Shown: piece by piece, positions 35,619 to 47,274 of the stretch | Layout of the letters: every line of letters starts with the position of its first letter | Numbering within the stretch: the stretch's first letter is position 1 | From: Neobacillus rhizosphaerae | GTDB lineage: Bacteria > Bacillota > Bacilli > Bacillales > Cytobacillaceae | Length of the DNA: 64,000 bases | Assembly: GCF_937468385.1 (NCBI RefSeq) | Contig: NZ_CALBWS010000023.1 | Location: 1 to 64,000, forward strand | Reading direction: 5' to 3' | The notes under the pieces: model-generated | Seen by the model: the letters and a program-made list of their open reading frames with translations, nothing else | What the model was told of the DNA's origin: nothing | Databases searched by the model: none | Translations under genes and position numbers: made by a program

Positions 35619-36233
35619 GTGAAGAATACCAAAGTATACTTAGAAATCGTAAAGCAGTTACGAGAAATGATTACTATAGATGGTCTGAAGACAGGAGATA
35701 AGATTCCTTCAGAACGTGAATTATCTGAGCGCCTGAATTTCGGGCGCTCTTCGGTTCGCGAAGCTCTTAGAGCACTAGAATTGCTTGGCTTAATTGAAAC
35801 TCGGCGAGGCGAAGGAACGTTTATCAGAGACTTTCGAGGTCATCAGCTGGTACAGCTTCTCAGTACTTTTATTTTGCAGGATGAAAAAGCAAAGCGCGAT
35901 GTTTTCGAAACAAAAAATTTTATTGAGATGGATTGCTTGCGCTTAGCACTTCAGCGGATTGACAATGAAAGTATGGAGAATTTGATTGAATGGGCAAAAA
36001 AAACAAACAGCATTCATGATGATGATTTTTTTTATCGGATAATGGAGATGGCGGATAATCACCTATTCTTAAGAATGTGGTTAATATTAAAGGAATATTA
36101 TTATTCGCTAGATTTTCATCATGTAGAGTATAGGCGGGAAGACTATCTCCTGTTGCTGGAAGCTTTAGCAGAAAAGGATGTAGTAAAAACACTTTCTGCA
36201 TATAGGAAACTACGAAATTTGTCTGTTTTTTAA
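35619..36233 (+). CDS. FadR/GntR-family transcriptional regulator
   Basis: The product has 204 residues. A GntR winged helix (DKIPSERELSERLNFGRSSVREALRALELLGLIETRRGEGTFI, about 26-70) is followed by a short FCD/FadR-type helical domain (about 85-200). The domain has few of the histidines that bind metal in other FCD proteins. It starts with GTG at 35619, 8 nt after the ytsJ stop, with only a weak ribosome binding site (AGGTAA), so it may rely on coupling. TGGTCNGACCA palindromes stand upstream of ytsJ and accD on either side of it. It is therefore a likely local regulator linking malic enzyme and malonyl-CoA synthesis. The effector is unknown. Confidence 0.85.
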   Translation: MKNTKVYLEIVKQLREMITIDGLKTGDKIPSERELSERLNFGRSSVREALRALELLGLIETRRGEGTFIRDFRGHQLVQLLSTFILQDEKAKRDVFETKNFIEMDCLRLALQRIDNESMENLIEWAKKTNSIHDDDFFYRIMEMADNHLFLRMWLILKEYYYSLDFHHVEYRREDYLLLLEALAEKDVVKTLSAYRKLRNLSVF

Positions 36234-36318
36234 CGACAAATACTAACAAATTCTGAACTTATTTTATTTTATAGTGGTAGGTATACAAGCCCTAGCATAA
36301 GGGTATTTTTAATCGAGT

Positions 36319-36333
36319 AGTGGTCTGACCACT
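36319..36333 (+). promoter_or_regulatory. FadR-type operator palindrome upstream of accDA
   Basis: AGTGGTCTGACCACT is a perfect 15-bp palindrome with the same core (TGGTCNGACCA) as the site at 34290. A TATAGT at 36344-36349 could be a -10 placed 17 nt after TGGTCT, in which case the operator covers the -35. Another TATAGT lies upstream at 36270. Promoter choice is uncertain. Confidence 0.65.
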
Positions 36334-36432
36334 TTTACGTGTATATAGTTGAAGTTGGATAGAAAGACTTCTGAATAGAATGATATGGAGAAGCCTGCCA
36401 ATTGGTAGGAGCGTTATGAGGGAGGTTTCATT

Positions 36433-37311
36433 TTGGCGCTAAAAGATCTTTTTACTAAAAATCATCCGAAAAAGAAAAAATATGCAACAATTCCCACTGA
36501 AACTGCTAAAAATGACGTACCTGAAGGAATTATGACTAAATGTCCTTCGTGTAAGAAAATCATGTATACAAAAGAATTAACAAAAAATCTAAAAGTTTGT
36601 TTACATTGTGGGTTTCATTTTCAAATGAATTCAAGAGAGCGAATTGACAGCTTTATTGATGAAGGCAGCTTTGAAGAAATAAATGAAAATATGATGTCTA
36701 AAAATCCTTTGAATTTCCCAGATTACCTTGAAAAGCTGGAAAAGGATCGGTTAAAAAGTAACTTAAACGAAGCTGTTGTTACAGGAATCGGCAGCGTTAA
36801 TGGAAACAAAATTGTCCTTGCTATCATGGATGCCTCTTTCCGAATGGGGAGTATGGGTTCTGTTGTTGGTGAAAAAATAACGCTTGCGATTGAAAAAGCA
36901 GATGAACTTTCTGTACCATTTATAATATTTACTGCTTCTGGTGGTGCGAGAATGCAGGAAGGTGCCTTGAGTTTGATGCAAATGGCAAAAACAAGTGTTG
37001 CTTTAAAAAGGTTCAGTGAACATGGGGGCTTATATATTTCCATTATGACACACCCGACAACAGGTGGCGTCTCTGCGAGCTTTGCCTCGTTGGGAGATTT
37101 CAACTTCGCAGAACCAGGCGCTTTAATTGCTTTTGCTGGTCGTAGGGTTATCGAACAATCAATTCGAGAAGAATTACCAGAGGATTTTCAAACGGCCGAA
37201 TTTCTTTTAAAACACGGTCAACTGGATGCGATTATTTCACGCGTAGACCTCGTCGAGAAAATCACTAACATTTTAGAAATCCATCAACCCGGGGGTGAAC
37301 TCGCATGGTAG
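36433..37311 (+). CDS. accD: Acetyl-CoA carboxylase carboxyltransferase beta subunit
   Basis: AccD pairs with AccA to move the carboxyl group from biotin to acetyl-CoA, making malonyl-CoA for fatty acid synthesis. The 292-residue product has the N-terminal zinc finger [23 protein letters not shown] (four Cys, about 35-57; written here beyond the finger only to show the spacing CxxC-15-CxxC). A crotonase-like core follows with [12 protein letters not shown] and [11 protein letters not shown]. The start is TTG at 36433, after GGGAGG. The 3' end overlaps accA by 7 nt. Confidence 0.97.
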   Translation: MALKDLFTKNHPKKKKYATIPTETAKNDVPEGIMTKCPSCKKIMYTKELTKNLKVCLHCGFHFQMNSRERIDSFIDEGSFEEINENMMSKNPLNFPDYLEKLEKDRLKSNLNEAVVTGIGSVNGNKIVLAIMDASFRMGSMGSVVGEKITLAIEKADELSVPFIIFTASGGARMQEGALSLMQMAKTSVALKRFSEHGGLYISIMTHPTTGGVSASFASLGDFNFAEPGALIAFAGRRVIEQSIREELPEDFQTAEFLLKHGQLDAIISRVDLVEKITNILEIHQPGGELAW

Positions 37312-38282
37312 GAGAATTAGAATTCGAACGCCCGATTACCGAGTTAAGAAAGAAAATTTCTGAGATAAAAGAGTTCACGAAAACAACAGATGTCGATTTA
37401 AGTTCTGAGATTGCAAAATTAGAAGATCGGCTTGAAAAGCTAGAGAACGATATATATGCAAATATTAAACCTTGGGATCGGGTACAAATAGCACGGCTTC
37501 CAAATAGGCCGACAACTCTTGATTATATTTCCTATCTTTTCGAAGGATTCTTTGAATGTCATGGTGACCGGACCTTTGCTGATGATGAGGCTATAGTTGG
37601 CGGAATAGCCAGATTTAAGGGTCTACCAGTTACCGTAATTGGTCATCAAAGAGGGAAAGATACGAAAGAGAATATCCGCAGAAACTTTGGAATGCCACAT
37701 CCAGAGGGCTACCGAAAAGCCCTTCGCTTAATGAAACAGGCCGATAAGTTTAATCGTCCAATTATTTGTTTTATCGATACAAAGGGAGCCTATCCAGGAA
37801 AGGCTGCTGAAGAACGTGGTCAAAGTGAAGCCATTGCCCGCAACCTACTCGAGATGGCAGGCCTCAGAGTACCGGTCATTTGTATTGTTATTGGAGAAGG
37901 GGGTAGTGGGGGTGCTCTTGCCCTTGGAGTCGGCAACCGCATATATATGCTTGAAAACTCAACCTATTCCGTTATTTCTCCAGAAGGTGCAGCGGCTATT
38001 TTGTGGAAAGATGCCGCTTTTGCTAAAAATGCTGCTGAAACGATGAAAATAACTGCACCCGACTTAAAAGAATTAGGTGTTATTGATGGGATTATTCCGG
38101 AAATCAAGGGTGGCGCCCATAAGGATGTTAAAAAGCAAGCTGAGGAAATTGAAAAATTGTTAACAACCTCCTTACAACAGCTGCTTGAACTATCGAAAGA
38201 AGAACTAGTAGCTGATCGTTATAATCGATTTAGGACAATTGGTGAATATTCTATAATGAATGACTACATTGGAGTAAATTAA
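37305..38282 (+). CDS. accA: Acetyl-CoA carboxylase carboxyltransferase alpha subunit
   Basis: This is the partner of AccD in the carboxyltransferase heterotetramer. The 325-residue product has an N-terminal coiled-coil helix (about 5-55), then [22 protein letters not shown] and the core motifs [18 protein letters not shown] and [16 protein letters not shown]. The ATG at 37305 lies inside the accD end, with GGGGTG upstream. The stop is directly followed by a strong terminator. Confidence 0.97.
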   Translation: MVGELEFERPITELRKKISEIKEFTKTTDVDLSSEIAKLEDRLEKLENDIYANIKPWDRVQIARLPNRPTTLDYISYLFEGFFECHGDRTFADDEAIVGGIARFKGLPVTVIGHQRGKDTKENIRRNFGMPHPEGYRKALRLMKQADKFNRPIICFIDTKGAYPGKAAEERGQSEAIARNLLEMAGLRVPVICIVIGEGGSGGALALGVGNRIYMLENSTYSVISPEGAAAILWKDAAFAKNAAETMKITAPDLKELGVIDGIIPEIKGGAHKDVKKQAEEIEKLLTTSLQQLLELSKEELVADRYNRFRTIGEYSIMNDYIGVN

Positions 38283-38310
38283 AAAAAGTGCTCATTTGAG
38301 CACTTTTTTT
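38281..38310 (+). terminator. Terminator after accDA
   Basis: AAAAAAAGTGCTC and GAGCACTTTTTTT pair around ATTT; the stem begins in the stop codon. Confidence 0.9.
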
Positions 38311-38493
38311 GTAGTTCACAAAAAATTCATTAAAATGACGGTGGCGACGCTTACAAAGAGGAATAAAACGTTTCCATTTCACTAACTATTCCGTCTATTG
38401 TATTTACTAATATGAATCGGTTGTTAAGGGCATTTCTTCATGTTATTTTATAATTATTCAATGCTTTTATGTTAATACTAAAAGTAATAATAA

Positions 38494-39528
<1,035 letters not shown>

Positions 39529-39558
39529 TTATTTGTTCGATTATTAGGAGGCTATAGC

Positions 39559-41322
39559 ATGCTACGAAAAACAAAAATCGTTTGTACGATCGGTCCTGCA
39601 AGTGAAAGCGTGGAAAAACTAACTCAATTAATCAATTCTGGAATGAACGTTGCCCGTTTGAATTTTTCACATGGAGATTTTGAAGAACATGGTGCCCGAA
39701 TCCAAAACATCCGAGAAGCGGCAAAGCAAACAGGAAAAACCGTTGCCATCCTGCTTGATACCAAAGGTCCTGAAATTCGGACAAACAATATGCAAAACGG
39801 TGCAATCGAGCTTAAGTCAGGCGAGAATATTATTATTTCAATGACTGAAGTCGAAGGAACCTTAGAGAAATTTTCTGTTACATACTCTGGGTTAATTGAT
39901 GATGTACATGTAGGTTCAAAAATTCTACTAGATGATGGTTTAATTGGTCTTGAAGTAACGGAAATAAATAAAGCGACCAAAGAAATTTATACGAAGATTT
40001 TAAATAGCGGCACATTAAAAAATAAAAAAGGTGTTAACGTCCCTGGCGTATCAGTTAATTTACCAGGCATAACCGAAAAGGATACCCAGGATATTCTTTT
40101 TGGAATTGAACAGGGGATTGATTTCATCGCGGCCTCATTTGTCCGCCGTGCCAAAGACGTTTTAGAAATCCGTCAGTTGCTAGAAGAAAATAAGGCAACA
40201 CATATCCATATTATCCCTAAGATTGAAAATCAAGAGGGCGTAGATCATATTGATGAAATTCTTGAAATCTCTGATGGCTTAATGGTTGCCCGTGGAGACC
40301 TTGGTGTAGAAATTCCAGCTGAAGAGGTTCCACTTGTCCAAAAAATGTTGATCAAGAAATGTAATGCCCTAGGAAAACCTGTCATTACCGCTACTCAAAT
40401 GTTGGATTCCATGCAACGGAACCCACGACCAACTCGTGCTGAAGCAAGTGACGTAGCTAATGCCATTTTTGATGGAACAGACGCAATTATGCTTTCTGGG
40501 GAAACTGCAGCAGGCCTTTACCCAGTAGAGGCAGTTCAAACGATGCACAATATTGCTTCAAGAGCCGAACAGGCGTTAGATCATAAAGAAATTTTATCAA
40601 GCCGCAGCAAGGACACCGATCATAACTTAACAGATGCGATTGGTCAGTCTGTTGCACACACCGCATTAAACCTGGATGTTAAATCGATTATTACACCAAC
40701 GGAAAGCGGCCACACAGCCCGGATGATTTCGAAATATCGTCCGAAGGCAGCGATTGTTGCAGTTACGGCCAACGACCATGTTTGCCGCCGCTTATCACTT
40801 GTTTGGGGCGTATATCCACAGCTTGGTAGAATCTGCACTACTACAGATGAAATGCTAGATATTGCCGTGGAAGAAAGTTTAAACAGCGGTATCGTCAAAC
40901 ATGGAGATTTAGTTGTCATCACAGCAGGTGTCCCAGTTGGTGAGGCAGGTACAACTAATTTGATGAAGATACACGTAGTCGGTGATATCATTACAAAGGC
41001 GCAGGGAATTGGCCGCAAATCTGCTTTTGGGAAAGTAGTCCTTGCCCATGATGCGAATGAAGCTATCGATAAAGTAAAGCCGGGCTCGATTCTTGTGACA
41101 ATCGGTTCAGACCGTGATATGGTTCCAGCAATAGAAAAATGTGCTGCTCTAATTACGCAAGAAGGCGGATTAACCAGCCATGCAGCTGTAGTTGGTTTAA
41201 ACCTCGGGATTCCAGTTATTGTCGGAGTGGATAATGCTTTGGAATTGTTCAATGATGGTCAAGAAATAACAGTTGATGCTACTAGAGGAGTTATCTATAA
41301 CGGCCACGCTAGTGTATTATAA
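39559..41322 (+). CDS. pyk: Pyruvate kinase with C-terminal PEP-utilizer domain
   Basis: This enzyme converts phosphoenolpyruvate and ADP to pyruvate and ATP. The 587-residue product is the long Bacillus form. The catalytic core ([42 protein letters not shown] and TATQMLDSM) covers about 1-470. An extra C-terminal domain like the PEP-utilizing mobile domain follows ([29 protein letters not shown], split around residue 540, with the TSHA motif). AGGAGGC precedes the ATG at 39559. It ends at a bidirectional terminator. Confidence 0.97.
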   Translation: MLRKTKIVCTIGPASESVEKLTQLINSGMNVARLNFSHGDFEEHGARIQNIREAAKQTGKTVAILLDTKGPEIRTNNMQNGAIELKSGENIIISMTEVEGTLEKFSVTYSGLIDDVHVGSKILLDDGLIGLEVTEINKATKEIYTKILNSGTLKNKKGVNVPGVSVNLPGITEKDTQDILFGIEQGIDFIAASFVRRAKDVLEIRQLLEENKATHIHIIPKIENQEGVDHIDEILEISDGLMVARGDLGVEIPAEEVPLVQKMLIKKCNALGKPVITATQMLDSMQRNPRPTRAEASDVANAIFDGTDAIMLSGETAAGLYPVEAVQTMHNIASRAEQALDHKEILSSRSKDTDHNLTDAIGQSVAHTALNLDVKSIITPTESGHTARMISKYRPKAAIVAVTANDHVCRRLSLVWGVYPQLGRICTTTDEMLDIAVEESLNSGIVKHGDLVVITAGVPVGEAGTTNLMKIHVVGDIITKAQGIGRKSAFGKVVLAHDANEAIDKVKPGSILVTIGSDRDMVPAIEKCAALITQEGGLTSHAAVVGLNLGIPVIVGVDNALELFNDGQEITVDATRGVIYNGHASVL

Positions 41323-41327
41323 ACCAT

Positions 41328-41368
41328 AAAAAAACGTCAGCTCCCAATATGGAAGCTGACGTTTTTTG
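41328..41368. terminator. Bidirectional terminator between pyk and ytvI
   Basis: AAAACGTCAGCT (41331-41342) pairs with AGCTGACGTTTT (41354-41365). A and T runs on both sides suit the two convergent genes. Confidence 0.9.
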
Positions 41369-41369
41369 C

Positions 41370-42485
41370 TTAGGCTTCTTTTCCTTTAATAAATGCCCAG
41401 ACGTCATGAAAGACATTGGCGCGGTAAAGGGTACTGATAATGACAAGAGTTACCGGTCCGACAATTAATCCTAAAAAGCCAATTGTTTTAAATCCGACGA
41501 ATAACGCAATTAATGTCGCTAACGGATCTAAACCAATACTTGAAGAAAGAATTTTTGGCTCCATAACTTGTCTTTGAACCAAGACAATAATATAGAGGAC
41601 ACCAAGGCCGATGGCAAGGCCCATATCGCCTCCAATGGCGGTATAAATTATCCATGGAACAAACACAAGCCCTGTACCAAGATATGGGAGAATATCCACA
41701 ATTCCTGTTACTAATGCAATTGTTATTGCATAATCGACACCAAGGATAAGCAAACCGATTAAAATAATTATTGTAGTAATCGAAATTAACGTTAACTGTG
41801 CTTTAATAAAACCAAATAAAGCCCTTTTTAAATCAATGAATACCGTCCTACCGCTTGTTTTAGCTCTATCAGGGACGATTTTGCTACCCAGTGTCGATAA
41901 ACGGTACCAATCCTTGCTGATAAAAAAAGTAGCCAATAATGAAAAAATAAGCACTGTTGCTGCATTCGGAAGCCAGGATAAAATATTTGGGATGATTTCG
42001 AACAGATTTTTAATAAATGAGCCCATTGTTGAGCCAATTTTCTGACCAACATTTTGAATATTACCAATAATAGTATCCTGCTGCCCTGTCTCAAGCTTAT
42101 TAAATAAATTCGTCAATTGATCATAGAGAGGGAGAATCTGAGCAGTAAAATATTTCTCAATATAGCCAATTAACGTATCAAGATGTTCTGGAACGACGTT
42201 AGCCAAGTAGTTGGCACCAGAGACAATCTCTGCTACTAAAAGCGTAATTAACCCTGCAAATACAGCCAAAATAATAATAAGCGCAACGATAACGGCAAGC
42301 CCGCGCGGCATTTTTGCCTTTTTTTCAAAAAAATCAACAAGCGGATTAATGAAAAAGGCGATGATTAGGCCAATCAAAAATGGATATGTCACTGTCGATA
42401 AATAATAAAAAGCGAAAAGTGCTAATACAACGGAACCGATAACCAGTAAAAATCTTATTGTCCGGTATATGTACTTAGGATTCAA
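41370..42485 (-). CDS. ytvI: YtvI, AI-2E transporter family membrane protein
   Basis: The 371-residue product has about eight hydrophobic helices in the PerM/AI-2E layout. Two N-terminal helices (FLLVIGSVVLALFAFYYL..., PFLIGLIIAFFINPLVDFF) are followed by a soluble middle (about 95-165). The family segment AITIALVTGIVDILPYLGTG lies near residue 255, and the C-terminal end has PLATLIALFVGFK. In Bacillus it is annotated as a sporulation membrane protein. Its substrate is unknown. The start is TTG at 42485, 7 nt from AAAGGAGG. Confidence 0.88.
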   Translation of the reverse strand: MNPKYIYRTIRFLLVIGSVVLALFAFYYLSTVTYPFLIGLIIAFFINPLVDFFEKKAKMPRGLAVIVALIIILAVFAGLITLLVAEIVSGANYLANVVPEHLDTLIGYIEKYFTAQILPLYDQLTNLFNKLETGQQDTIIGNIQNVGQKIGSTMGSFIKNLFEIIPNILSWLPNAATVLIFSLLATFFISKDWYRLSTLGSKIVPDRAKTSGRTVFIDLKRALFGFIKAQLTLISITTIIILIGLLILGVDYAITIALVTGIVDILPYLGTGLVFVPWIIYTAIGGDMGLAIGLGVLYIIVLVQRQVMEPKILSSSIGLDPLATLIALFVGFKTIGFLGLIVGPVTLVIISTLYRANVFHDVWAFIKGKEA

Positions 42486-42705
42486 AGACAGGCCTCCTTT
42501 TAACTATCCTATATAGTAGTTTTAGTTTAACATTTTATGAATAAAGCTGCATAATTTTCCAATAAATATTATTAATCTGAAAATTATTACGTTAAACATG
42601 ATGAAAAGTTTCGTTTTGATCAAGAAAAAAGACAACTCTAAGCATTATATCCACTTTGTTAAAGATATTATGGTACGATAATTTAGATGAGGGGTGTTGA
42701 GATAA

Positions 42706-43164
42706 ATGATAAGTGAATCATTTTTATTCCTGTTATTATTGCTTGTCATCGGATTTATTGCCAAAAACAGTTCATTAATGATTGCTATTGCAGCATTGCT
42801 TTTCCTAAAGGTAGTTGGAATGGATGCAAAGGGATTCACCTTTCTGCAATCGAAGGGGATTAATTGGGGAGTCACCATTATCACGATTGCTGTTTTAGCG
42901 CCAATTGCAAGTGGGGAAATAGGTTTTAAAGATTTATCTGGTGCCTTTAAAACCCCGGTTGCTTGGATTGCCCTTATCTCAGGAATGCTTGTGGCGATGC
43001 TTGCAAAAGGGGGAGTAAAGTTACTAGCTGATGATCCGCAGGTTACAACGGCATTAGTCCTAGGAACCATTCTTTCTGTTTCAATATTTAAAGGTGTGGC
43101 GGTTGGTCCGTTAATAGGTGCTGGGATTGCTTATGCAGCTATGAAAGTTTTTAGGTTTTTTTAA
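42706..43164 (+). CDS. ytwI: DUF441 membrane protein YtwI
   Basis: The 152-residue product has four hydrophobic helices and the DUF441 motifs ESFLFLLLLLVIGFIAKNSSL (split) and GINWGVTIITIAVLAPIASG, with DDPQVTTALVLGTI in the C-terminal half. Function unknown. The ATG at 42706 follows GAGGGGTG. It sits between ytvI and citZ, as in B. subtilis. Confidence 0.9.
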   Translation: MISESFLFLLLLLVIGFIAKNSSLMIAIAALLFLKVVGMDAKGFTFLQSKGINWGVTIITIAVLAPIASGEIGFKDLSGAFKTPVAWIALISGMLVAMLAKGGVKLLADDPQVTTALVLGTILSVSIFKGVAVGPLIGAGIAYAAMKVFRFF

Positions 43165-43214
43165 CTTGATTTTTTGTGAAATAATATTTTTTTCTATTTT
43201 TCAGCTCCTTTTCA

Positions 43215-43262
43215 TTCACAAAAATCTGATAATTGTTTATAATAGGCTTGTAAGCGTATCCT
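43215..43262 (+). promoter_or_regulatory. citZ promoter with overlapping cre site
   Basis: TTCACA (43215-43220) and a perfect TATAAT (43238-43243) are 17 nt apart. TGTAAGCGTATCCT (43249-43262) matches the CcpA cre consensus at all but one core position. It covers the predicted start site, where CcpA would repress, as known for citZ in B. subtilis. The leader to citZ is about 290 nt; it holds further GC-rich dyads near 43350-43425 (GGAGGGAATCCCC) but no recognised riboswitch. Confidence 0.65.
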
Positions 43263-43541
43263 TTTTTACATAAACCACATTTAAATGCTGAATTACTTGT
43301 AAAATAATTTTTTCATTGTGAATGAAAGGGCATACAGTCGCTTTGCATGTGCTCCGAGCAATCGCTCAGTCAGTTTAAGGGGGAAACAAAAGGGTAGAGT
43401 TTTGGAGGGAATCCCCTTCATTACTTTTTGCCAATTTTTCTAACTATGCTGAAACTAGTAATTGGGTTCAGCTGCTATTCAAGGGTTTAAGTTACAAAAT
43501 TGAGTAATGGGGAAATTTAGAAAGTGAAGGAGAGATTTTTT

Positions 43542-44660
43542 ATGACAGTAACACGAGGTCTCGAAGGGGTAGTGGCAACAACTTCCTCCATCAGCTCGAT
43601 TATTGATGACACGCTAACATATGTTGGCTATGACATTGATGATTTGGCTAAAAACGCCAGCTTTGAAGAAGTCATTTATTTATTATGGCACCGCAAGCTG
43701 CCTAATGCTGAACAACTTTCAGAATTAAAGCAGCAACTTTCTGAGAATGCTGCACTTCCACCGGAAGTAATCGCACATTTTAACATGTATCCAATTCAAA
43801 AAGTGCATCCAATGGCGGCACTTCGCTCAGCGGTCTCTTTATTGGGATTATACGATGACGAAGCAGATTTAATGGATGCAGAAGCGAATTACCGTAAAGC
43901 GATTCGACTTCAAGCAAAAATGCCTGCTATTGTGACAACATTTGCACGGGTTAGAAAAGGTCTTGAACCAATCGCACCAAGACAGGATTTAAGCTTTGCT
44001 GCGAATTTCCTCTACATGTTAACAGGTAAAGTACCCGAAGCAATTGCTGTTGAAGCTATTGATAAAGCCCTAGTGCTGCATGCCGATCATGAATTGAATG
44101 CTTCTACATTTACAGCGCGGGTTTGTGTCGCTACTCTATCAGATGTTTATTCCGGAGTAACCTCTGCAATTGGTGCTCTTAAAGGACCACTTCACGGAGG
44201 TGCCAACGAAGCGGTAATGAAAATGCTTACAGAAATTGGCACACTTGAAAATGTAGAACCGTATATACACGACAAGCTTGAAAAGAAAGAAAAAATCATG
44301 GGCTTTGGTCACAGGGTATATCGACAAGGAGACCCACGTGCTAAGCATTTAAAAGAAATGTCAAAAAAATTAACAGAGCTAACTGGTGAACCACAATGGT
44401 ATGATATGTCAGTTAAAATTGAAGCGATCGTTACTGGCGAAAAGAAACTGCCGCCAAACGTAGATTTCTTTTCAGCATCTGTTTATCATAGTCTAGGGGT
44501 AGACCATGACTTAATGACACCAATCTTTGCAGTAAGCCGTGTATCTGGATGGCTGGCACATATTTTAGAGCAATATGAAAACAATCGTTTAATCCGCCCT
44601 CGTGCAGAATACACCGGTCCTGGAATGCAAAAATATATTCCAATCGAGCAAAGGGGTTAA
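43542..44660 (+). CDS. citZ: Citrate synthase
   Basis: This enzyme condenses acetyl-CoA and oxaloacetate, the entry to the TCA cycle. The 372-residue product is the short Gram-positive type. Catalytic regions are visible: KGPLHGGANEAVMKML (His, about 220), IMGFGHRVYRQGDPRA (His, about 258) and NVDFFSASVYHSLG (Asp, about 308). The start at 43542 follows AAGGAGAG; a frame from 43524 overlaps that site. It is the first gene of the citZ-icd-mdh group. Confidence 0.96.
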   Translation: MTVTRGLEGVVATTSSISSIIDDTLTYVGYDIDDLAKNASFEEVIYLLWHRKLPNAEQLSELKQQLSENAALPPEVIAHFNMYPIQKVHPMAALRSAVSLLGLYDDEADLMDAEANYRKAIRLQAKMPAIVTTFARVRKGLEPIAPRQDLSFAANFLYMLTGKVPEAIAVEAIDKALVLHADHELNASTFTARVCVATLSDVYSGVTSAIGALKGPLHGGANEAVMKMLTEIGTLENVEPYIHDKLEKKEKIMGFGHRVYRQGDPRAKHLKEMSKKLTELTGEPQWYDMSVKIEAIVTGEKKLPPNVDFFSASVYHSLGVDHDLMTPIFAVSRVSGWLAHILEQYENNRLIRPRAEYTGPGMQKYIPIEQRG

Positions 44661-44707
44661 TATTTTACTTTTTTTCGAAAAATTGTTTCAATAAAGATTG
44701 AATGAAT

Positions 44708-44734
44708 AGGTTAGGGGCTTTGGCTCTCTAACCT
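44708..44734 (+). terminator. Hairpin between citZ and icd
   Basis: AGGTTAG (44708-44714) pairs with CTAACCT (44728-44734). The T tail is weak, so it may attenuate rather than end transcription. Confidence 0.5.
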
Positions 44735-44802
44735 TTGATTCAGTCTTTGCGATGCAAACTATTTAGTTCAAAGGGTTTTACATAATAGGAGGGAGAACAA
44801 CT

Positions 44803-46071
44803 ATGCAAGGCGAAAAAATCACGGTTAAAGACGGAGTATTAAACGTACCAAACAATCCGATTATTCCATTCATCGAGGGAGACGGAACAGGTCCTGATAT
44901 TTGGGCAGCTTCATACAGAGTGTTAGATGCAGCAGTTGAAAAAGCGTATAAAGGTGAACGTAAATTAGTATGGAAAGAAGTTTTAGCTGGAGAAAAGGCG
45001 TTTAACCAAACAGGTGAATGGCTTCCTTCAGAAACTCTTGATGTCATAAATGAATATTTAATCGCCATCAAAGGCCCATTAACTACTCCTGTTGGCGGTG
45101 GCATTCGTTCATTGAACGTTGCACTGCGCCAGGAATTAGATTTATTTGTCTGCTTACGTCCTGTAAGATGGTTCGAAGGCGTTCCTTCACCAGTTAAGCG
45201 TCCGCAAGATACAGATATGGTCATTTTCCGTGAAAACACTGAAGATATCTATGCCGGTATTGAATATGAAAAAGGCTCTGAAGCTGTTAAAAAAGTGATC
45301 GACTTCTTACAAAATGAAATGGGTGTTAAGAAAATCAGGTTCCCTGAAACTTCAGGTATCGGAATTAAGCCTATTTCTGAAGAAGGGACAAGCCGCTTAG
45401 TACGTTCTGCACTTAACTATGCCATTAAAGAAGGCCGTAAGTCACTAACCATCGTACACAAAGGTAATATCATGAAGTACACTGAAGGCGCGTTTAAGAA
45501 CTGGGCATATGAGCTAGCTGAAAAGGAATTTAGCGATAAAGTCTTTACTTGGAATCAATATGACCGCATTAAAGAAGAACAAGGTACAGATGCTGCCAAC
45601 AAAGCGCAGGCAGATGCAGAAGCTGCTGGCAAAATCATTGTGAAAGATGCAATTGCTGATATCTTCTTACAGCAAATCCTTACTCGCCCACGTGAGTTTG
45701 ACGTTGTTGCAACAATGAACCTAAACGGAGATTATATCTCTGATGCATTAGCAGCACAAGTAGGCGGTATTGGTATTGCTCCAGGAGCAAATATCAACTA
45801 TGAAACAGGACATGCTATCTTTGAAGCGACACACGGAACTGCTCCAAAATATGCTGGCCTTGATAAAGTAAATCCTTCTTCTGTTATTTTATCCGGAGTG
45901 TTAATGCTTGAACACTTAGGCTGGAACGAAGCAGCAAAAATGATCGTTAAATCAATGGAAAATACAATTGCTTCTAAAGTGGTTACTTATGACTTCGCCC
46001 GTCTAATGGACGGAGCAAAAGAAGTAAAAACTTCAGAATTTGCTGATGAGCTAATTAAAAATATGGAATAA
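44803..46071 (+). CDS. icd: Isocitrate dehydrogenase (NADP+)
   Basis: This enzyme oxidatively decarboxylates isocitrate to 2-oxoglutarate, making NADPH. The 422-residue product has the phosphorylatable-loop region [20 protein letters not shown] (about 100-120), [14 protein letters not shown], the metal-binding area [17 protein letters not shown] and the cofactor loop [19 protein letters not shown] precedes the ATG at 44803. Confidence 0.97.
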   Translation: MQGEKITVKDGVLNVPNNPIIPFIEGDGTGPDIWAASYRVLDAAVEKAYKGERKLVWKEVLAGEKAFNQTGEWLPSETLDVINEYLIAIKGPLTTPVGGGIRSLNVALRQELDLFVCLRPVRWFEGVPSPVKRPQDTDMVIFRENTEDIYAGIEYEKGSEAVKKVIDFLQNEMGVKKIRFPETSGIGIKPISEEGTSRLVRSALNYAIKEGRKSLTIVHKGNIMKYTEGAFKNWAYELAEKEFSDKVFTWNQYDRIKEEQGTDAANKAQADAEAAGKIIVKDAIADIFLQQILTRPREFDVVATMNLNGDYISDALAAQVGGIGIAPGANINYETGHAIFEATHGTAPKYAGLDKVNPSSVILSGVLMLEHLGWNEAAKMIVKSMENTIASKVVTYDFARLMDGAKEVKTSEFADELIKNME

Positions 46072-46086
46072 GTTAGAAAAGGGGAA

Positions 46087-46214
46087 GCGCCTTGACCAGG
46101 GGCAATTGGGGAGAAATATCGACTAGCAAGCAAAGCGAAGCCAGAAATTACTCTCCCTCGATCCCAAAGGTGCTAGCGCTAGACATTTGTTTTCGGGCTG
46201 TTTTCGGGCAGCCC
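46087..46214. repeat. Palindromic repeat-like segment between icd and mdh
   Basis: GCGCCTT (46088-46094) can pair with AAGGTGC (46168-46173 region) and GGGGAG with CTCTCCC inside, giving a long imperfect hairpin. A GCTAGCGCTAGACA end follows. The CTAGACA end resembles the block at 58611-58653. A second small hairpin, GGGCTG/CAGCCC (46195-46214), comes just after. It looks like a mobile-repeat remnant inside the TCA operon; the mechanism is unknown. Confidence 0.45.
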
Positions 46215-46252
46215 TAATTAACCTATTTTATTCGATTAAGGGGAGAGCTATT

Positions 46253-47191
46253 ATGTCATTAAATCGTAAAAAGGTTTCTGTAATTGGCGGTGGATTCACT
46301 GGAGCTACTACTGCATTTTTACTTGCACAAAAAGAACTCGGAGATGTCGTTTTAGTCGATATCCCGCAAATGGAAAACCCGACAAAAGGGAAAGCGTTAG
46401 ATATGCTTGAAGCAAGCCCTGTTCAAGGCTTTGATTCAAATATTACTGGTACGTCTAATTACGAGGACACACGGGATTCTGATATCGTCGTAATTACTGC
46501 GGGTATTGCACGTAAACCTGGTATGAGCCGTGATGATTTAGTGCAAACAAACCAAAAAGTAATGAAAAGCGTAACACAAGAGATTGTGAAATATTCTCCA
46601 AACTGTACGATTCTTGTCTTAACAAACCCAGTTGATGCGATGACTTACACGGTATTTAAAGAATCAGGTTTCCCTAAGAACCGTGTCATCGGTCAATCCG
46701 GCGTTCTTGATACTGCTCGTTTCCGCACATTTGTGGCTCAAGAATTAAACCTTTCAGTAAAAGATATTACTGGTTTTGTTCTAGGTGGACATGGTGACGA
46801 TATGGTGCCGCTTGTACGATATTCTTATGCAGGTGGAATTCCACTTGAAACATTAATTTCTAAAGACCGGTTGGAAGCAATTGTTGCACGCACAAGAACA
46901 GGCGGCGGTGAGATTGTCAACCTTCTTGGTAACGGAAGTGCTTATTATGCCCCAGCTGCATCTTTGGTTGAGATGTGTGAAGCAATCCTTAAAGACCAAC
47001 GTCGTGTCTTACCTTCGATTGCCTACCTTGAAGGCGAATTTGGTTATGAAGGTATTTACCTTGGAGTTCCAACGATCCTAGGTGCAAATGGAATCGAAAA
47101 AATTATTGAGCTTGAGCTTACTGCAGAAGAAAGAGCAGCACTAGACAAGTCTGCTGAATCCGTTCGCAGTGTTATGAACGTATTAGCTTAA
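46253..47191 (+). CDS. mdh: Malate dehydrogenase
   Basis: This enzyme oxidises malate to oxaloacetate with NAD+. The 312-residue product is of the LDH-like MDH type: [18 protein letters not shown] (8-25), the specificity loop [16 protein letters not shown] with Arg (malate rather than lactate), and the catalytic His in [16 protein letters not shown] (about 178). The start at 46253 follows AAGGGGAG; the frame extends to 46187 through the repeat segment without support. Confidence 0.97.
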   Translation: MSLNRKKVSVIGGGFTGATTAFLLAQKELGDVVLVDIPQMENPTKGKALDMLEASPVQGFDSNITGTSNYEDTRDSDIVVITAGIARKPGMSRDDLVQTNQKVMKSVTQEIVKYSPNCTILVLTNPVDAMTYTVFKESGFPKNRVIGQSGVLDTARFRTFVAQELNLSVKDITGFVLGGHGDDMVPLVRYSYAGGIPLETLISKDRLEAIVARTRTGGGEIVNLLGNGSAYYAPAASLVEMCEAILKDQRRVLPSIAYLEGEFGYEGIYLGVPTILGANGIEKIIELELTAEERAALDKSAESVRSVMNVLA

Positions 47192-47274
47192 TGAATAGGA
47201 ATTCGGGGTGAGGATTCCCCCGAATTTTTTTCAAATTAATAATGAAATCGCTTTCAATAAGGAGTGAGTGTTGG

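Noticed and set aside
41836..42405. Plus-strand frames opposite ytvI
   Set aside because: They lie inside the ytvI coding region and lack start signals.
43231..43243. CcpC box at the citZ promoter
   Set aside because: ATAATTGTTTAT has the half-sites but the wrong gap (4 rather than 7), so it does not meet the consensus.
44778..45239. Minus-strand frame opposite icd
   Set aside because: Antisense shadow of a strongly conserved gene with no expression signals.
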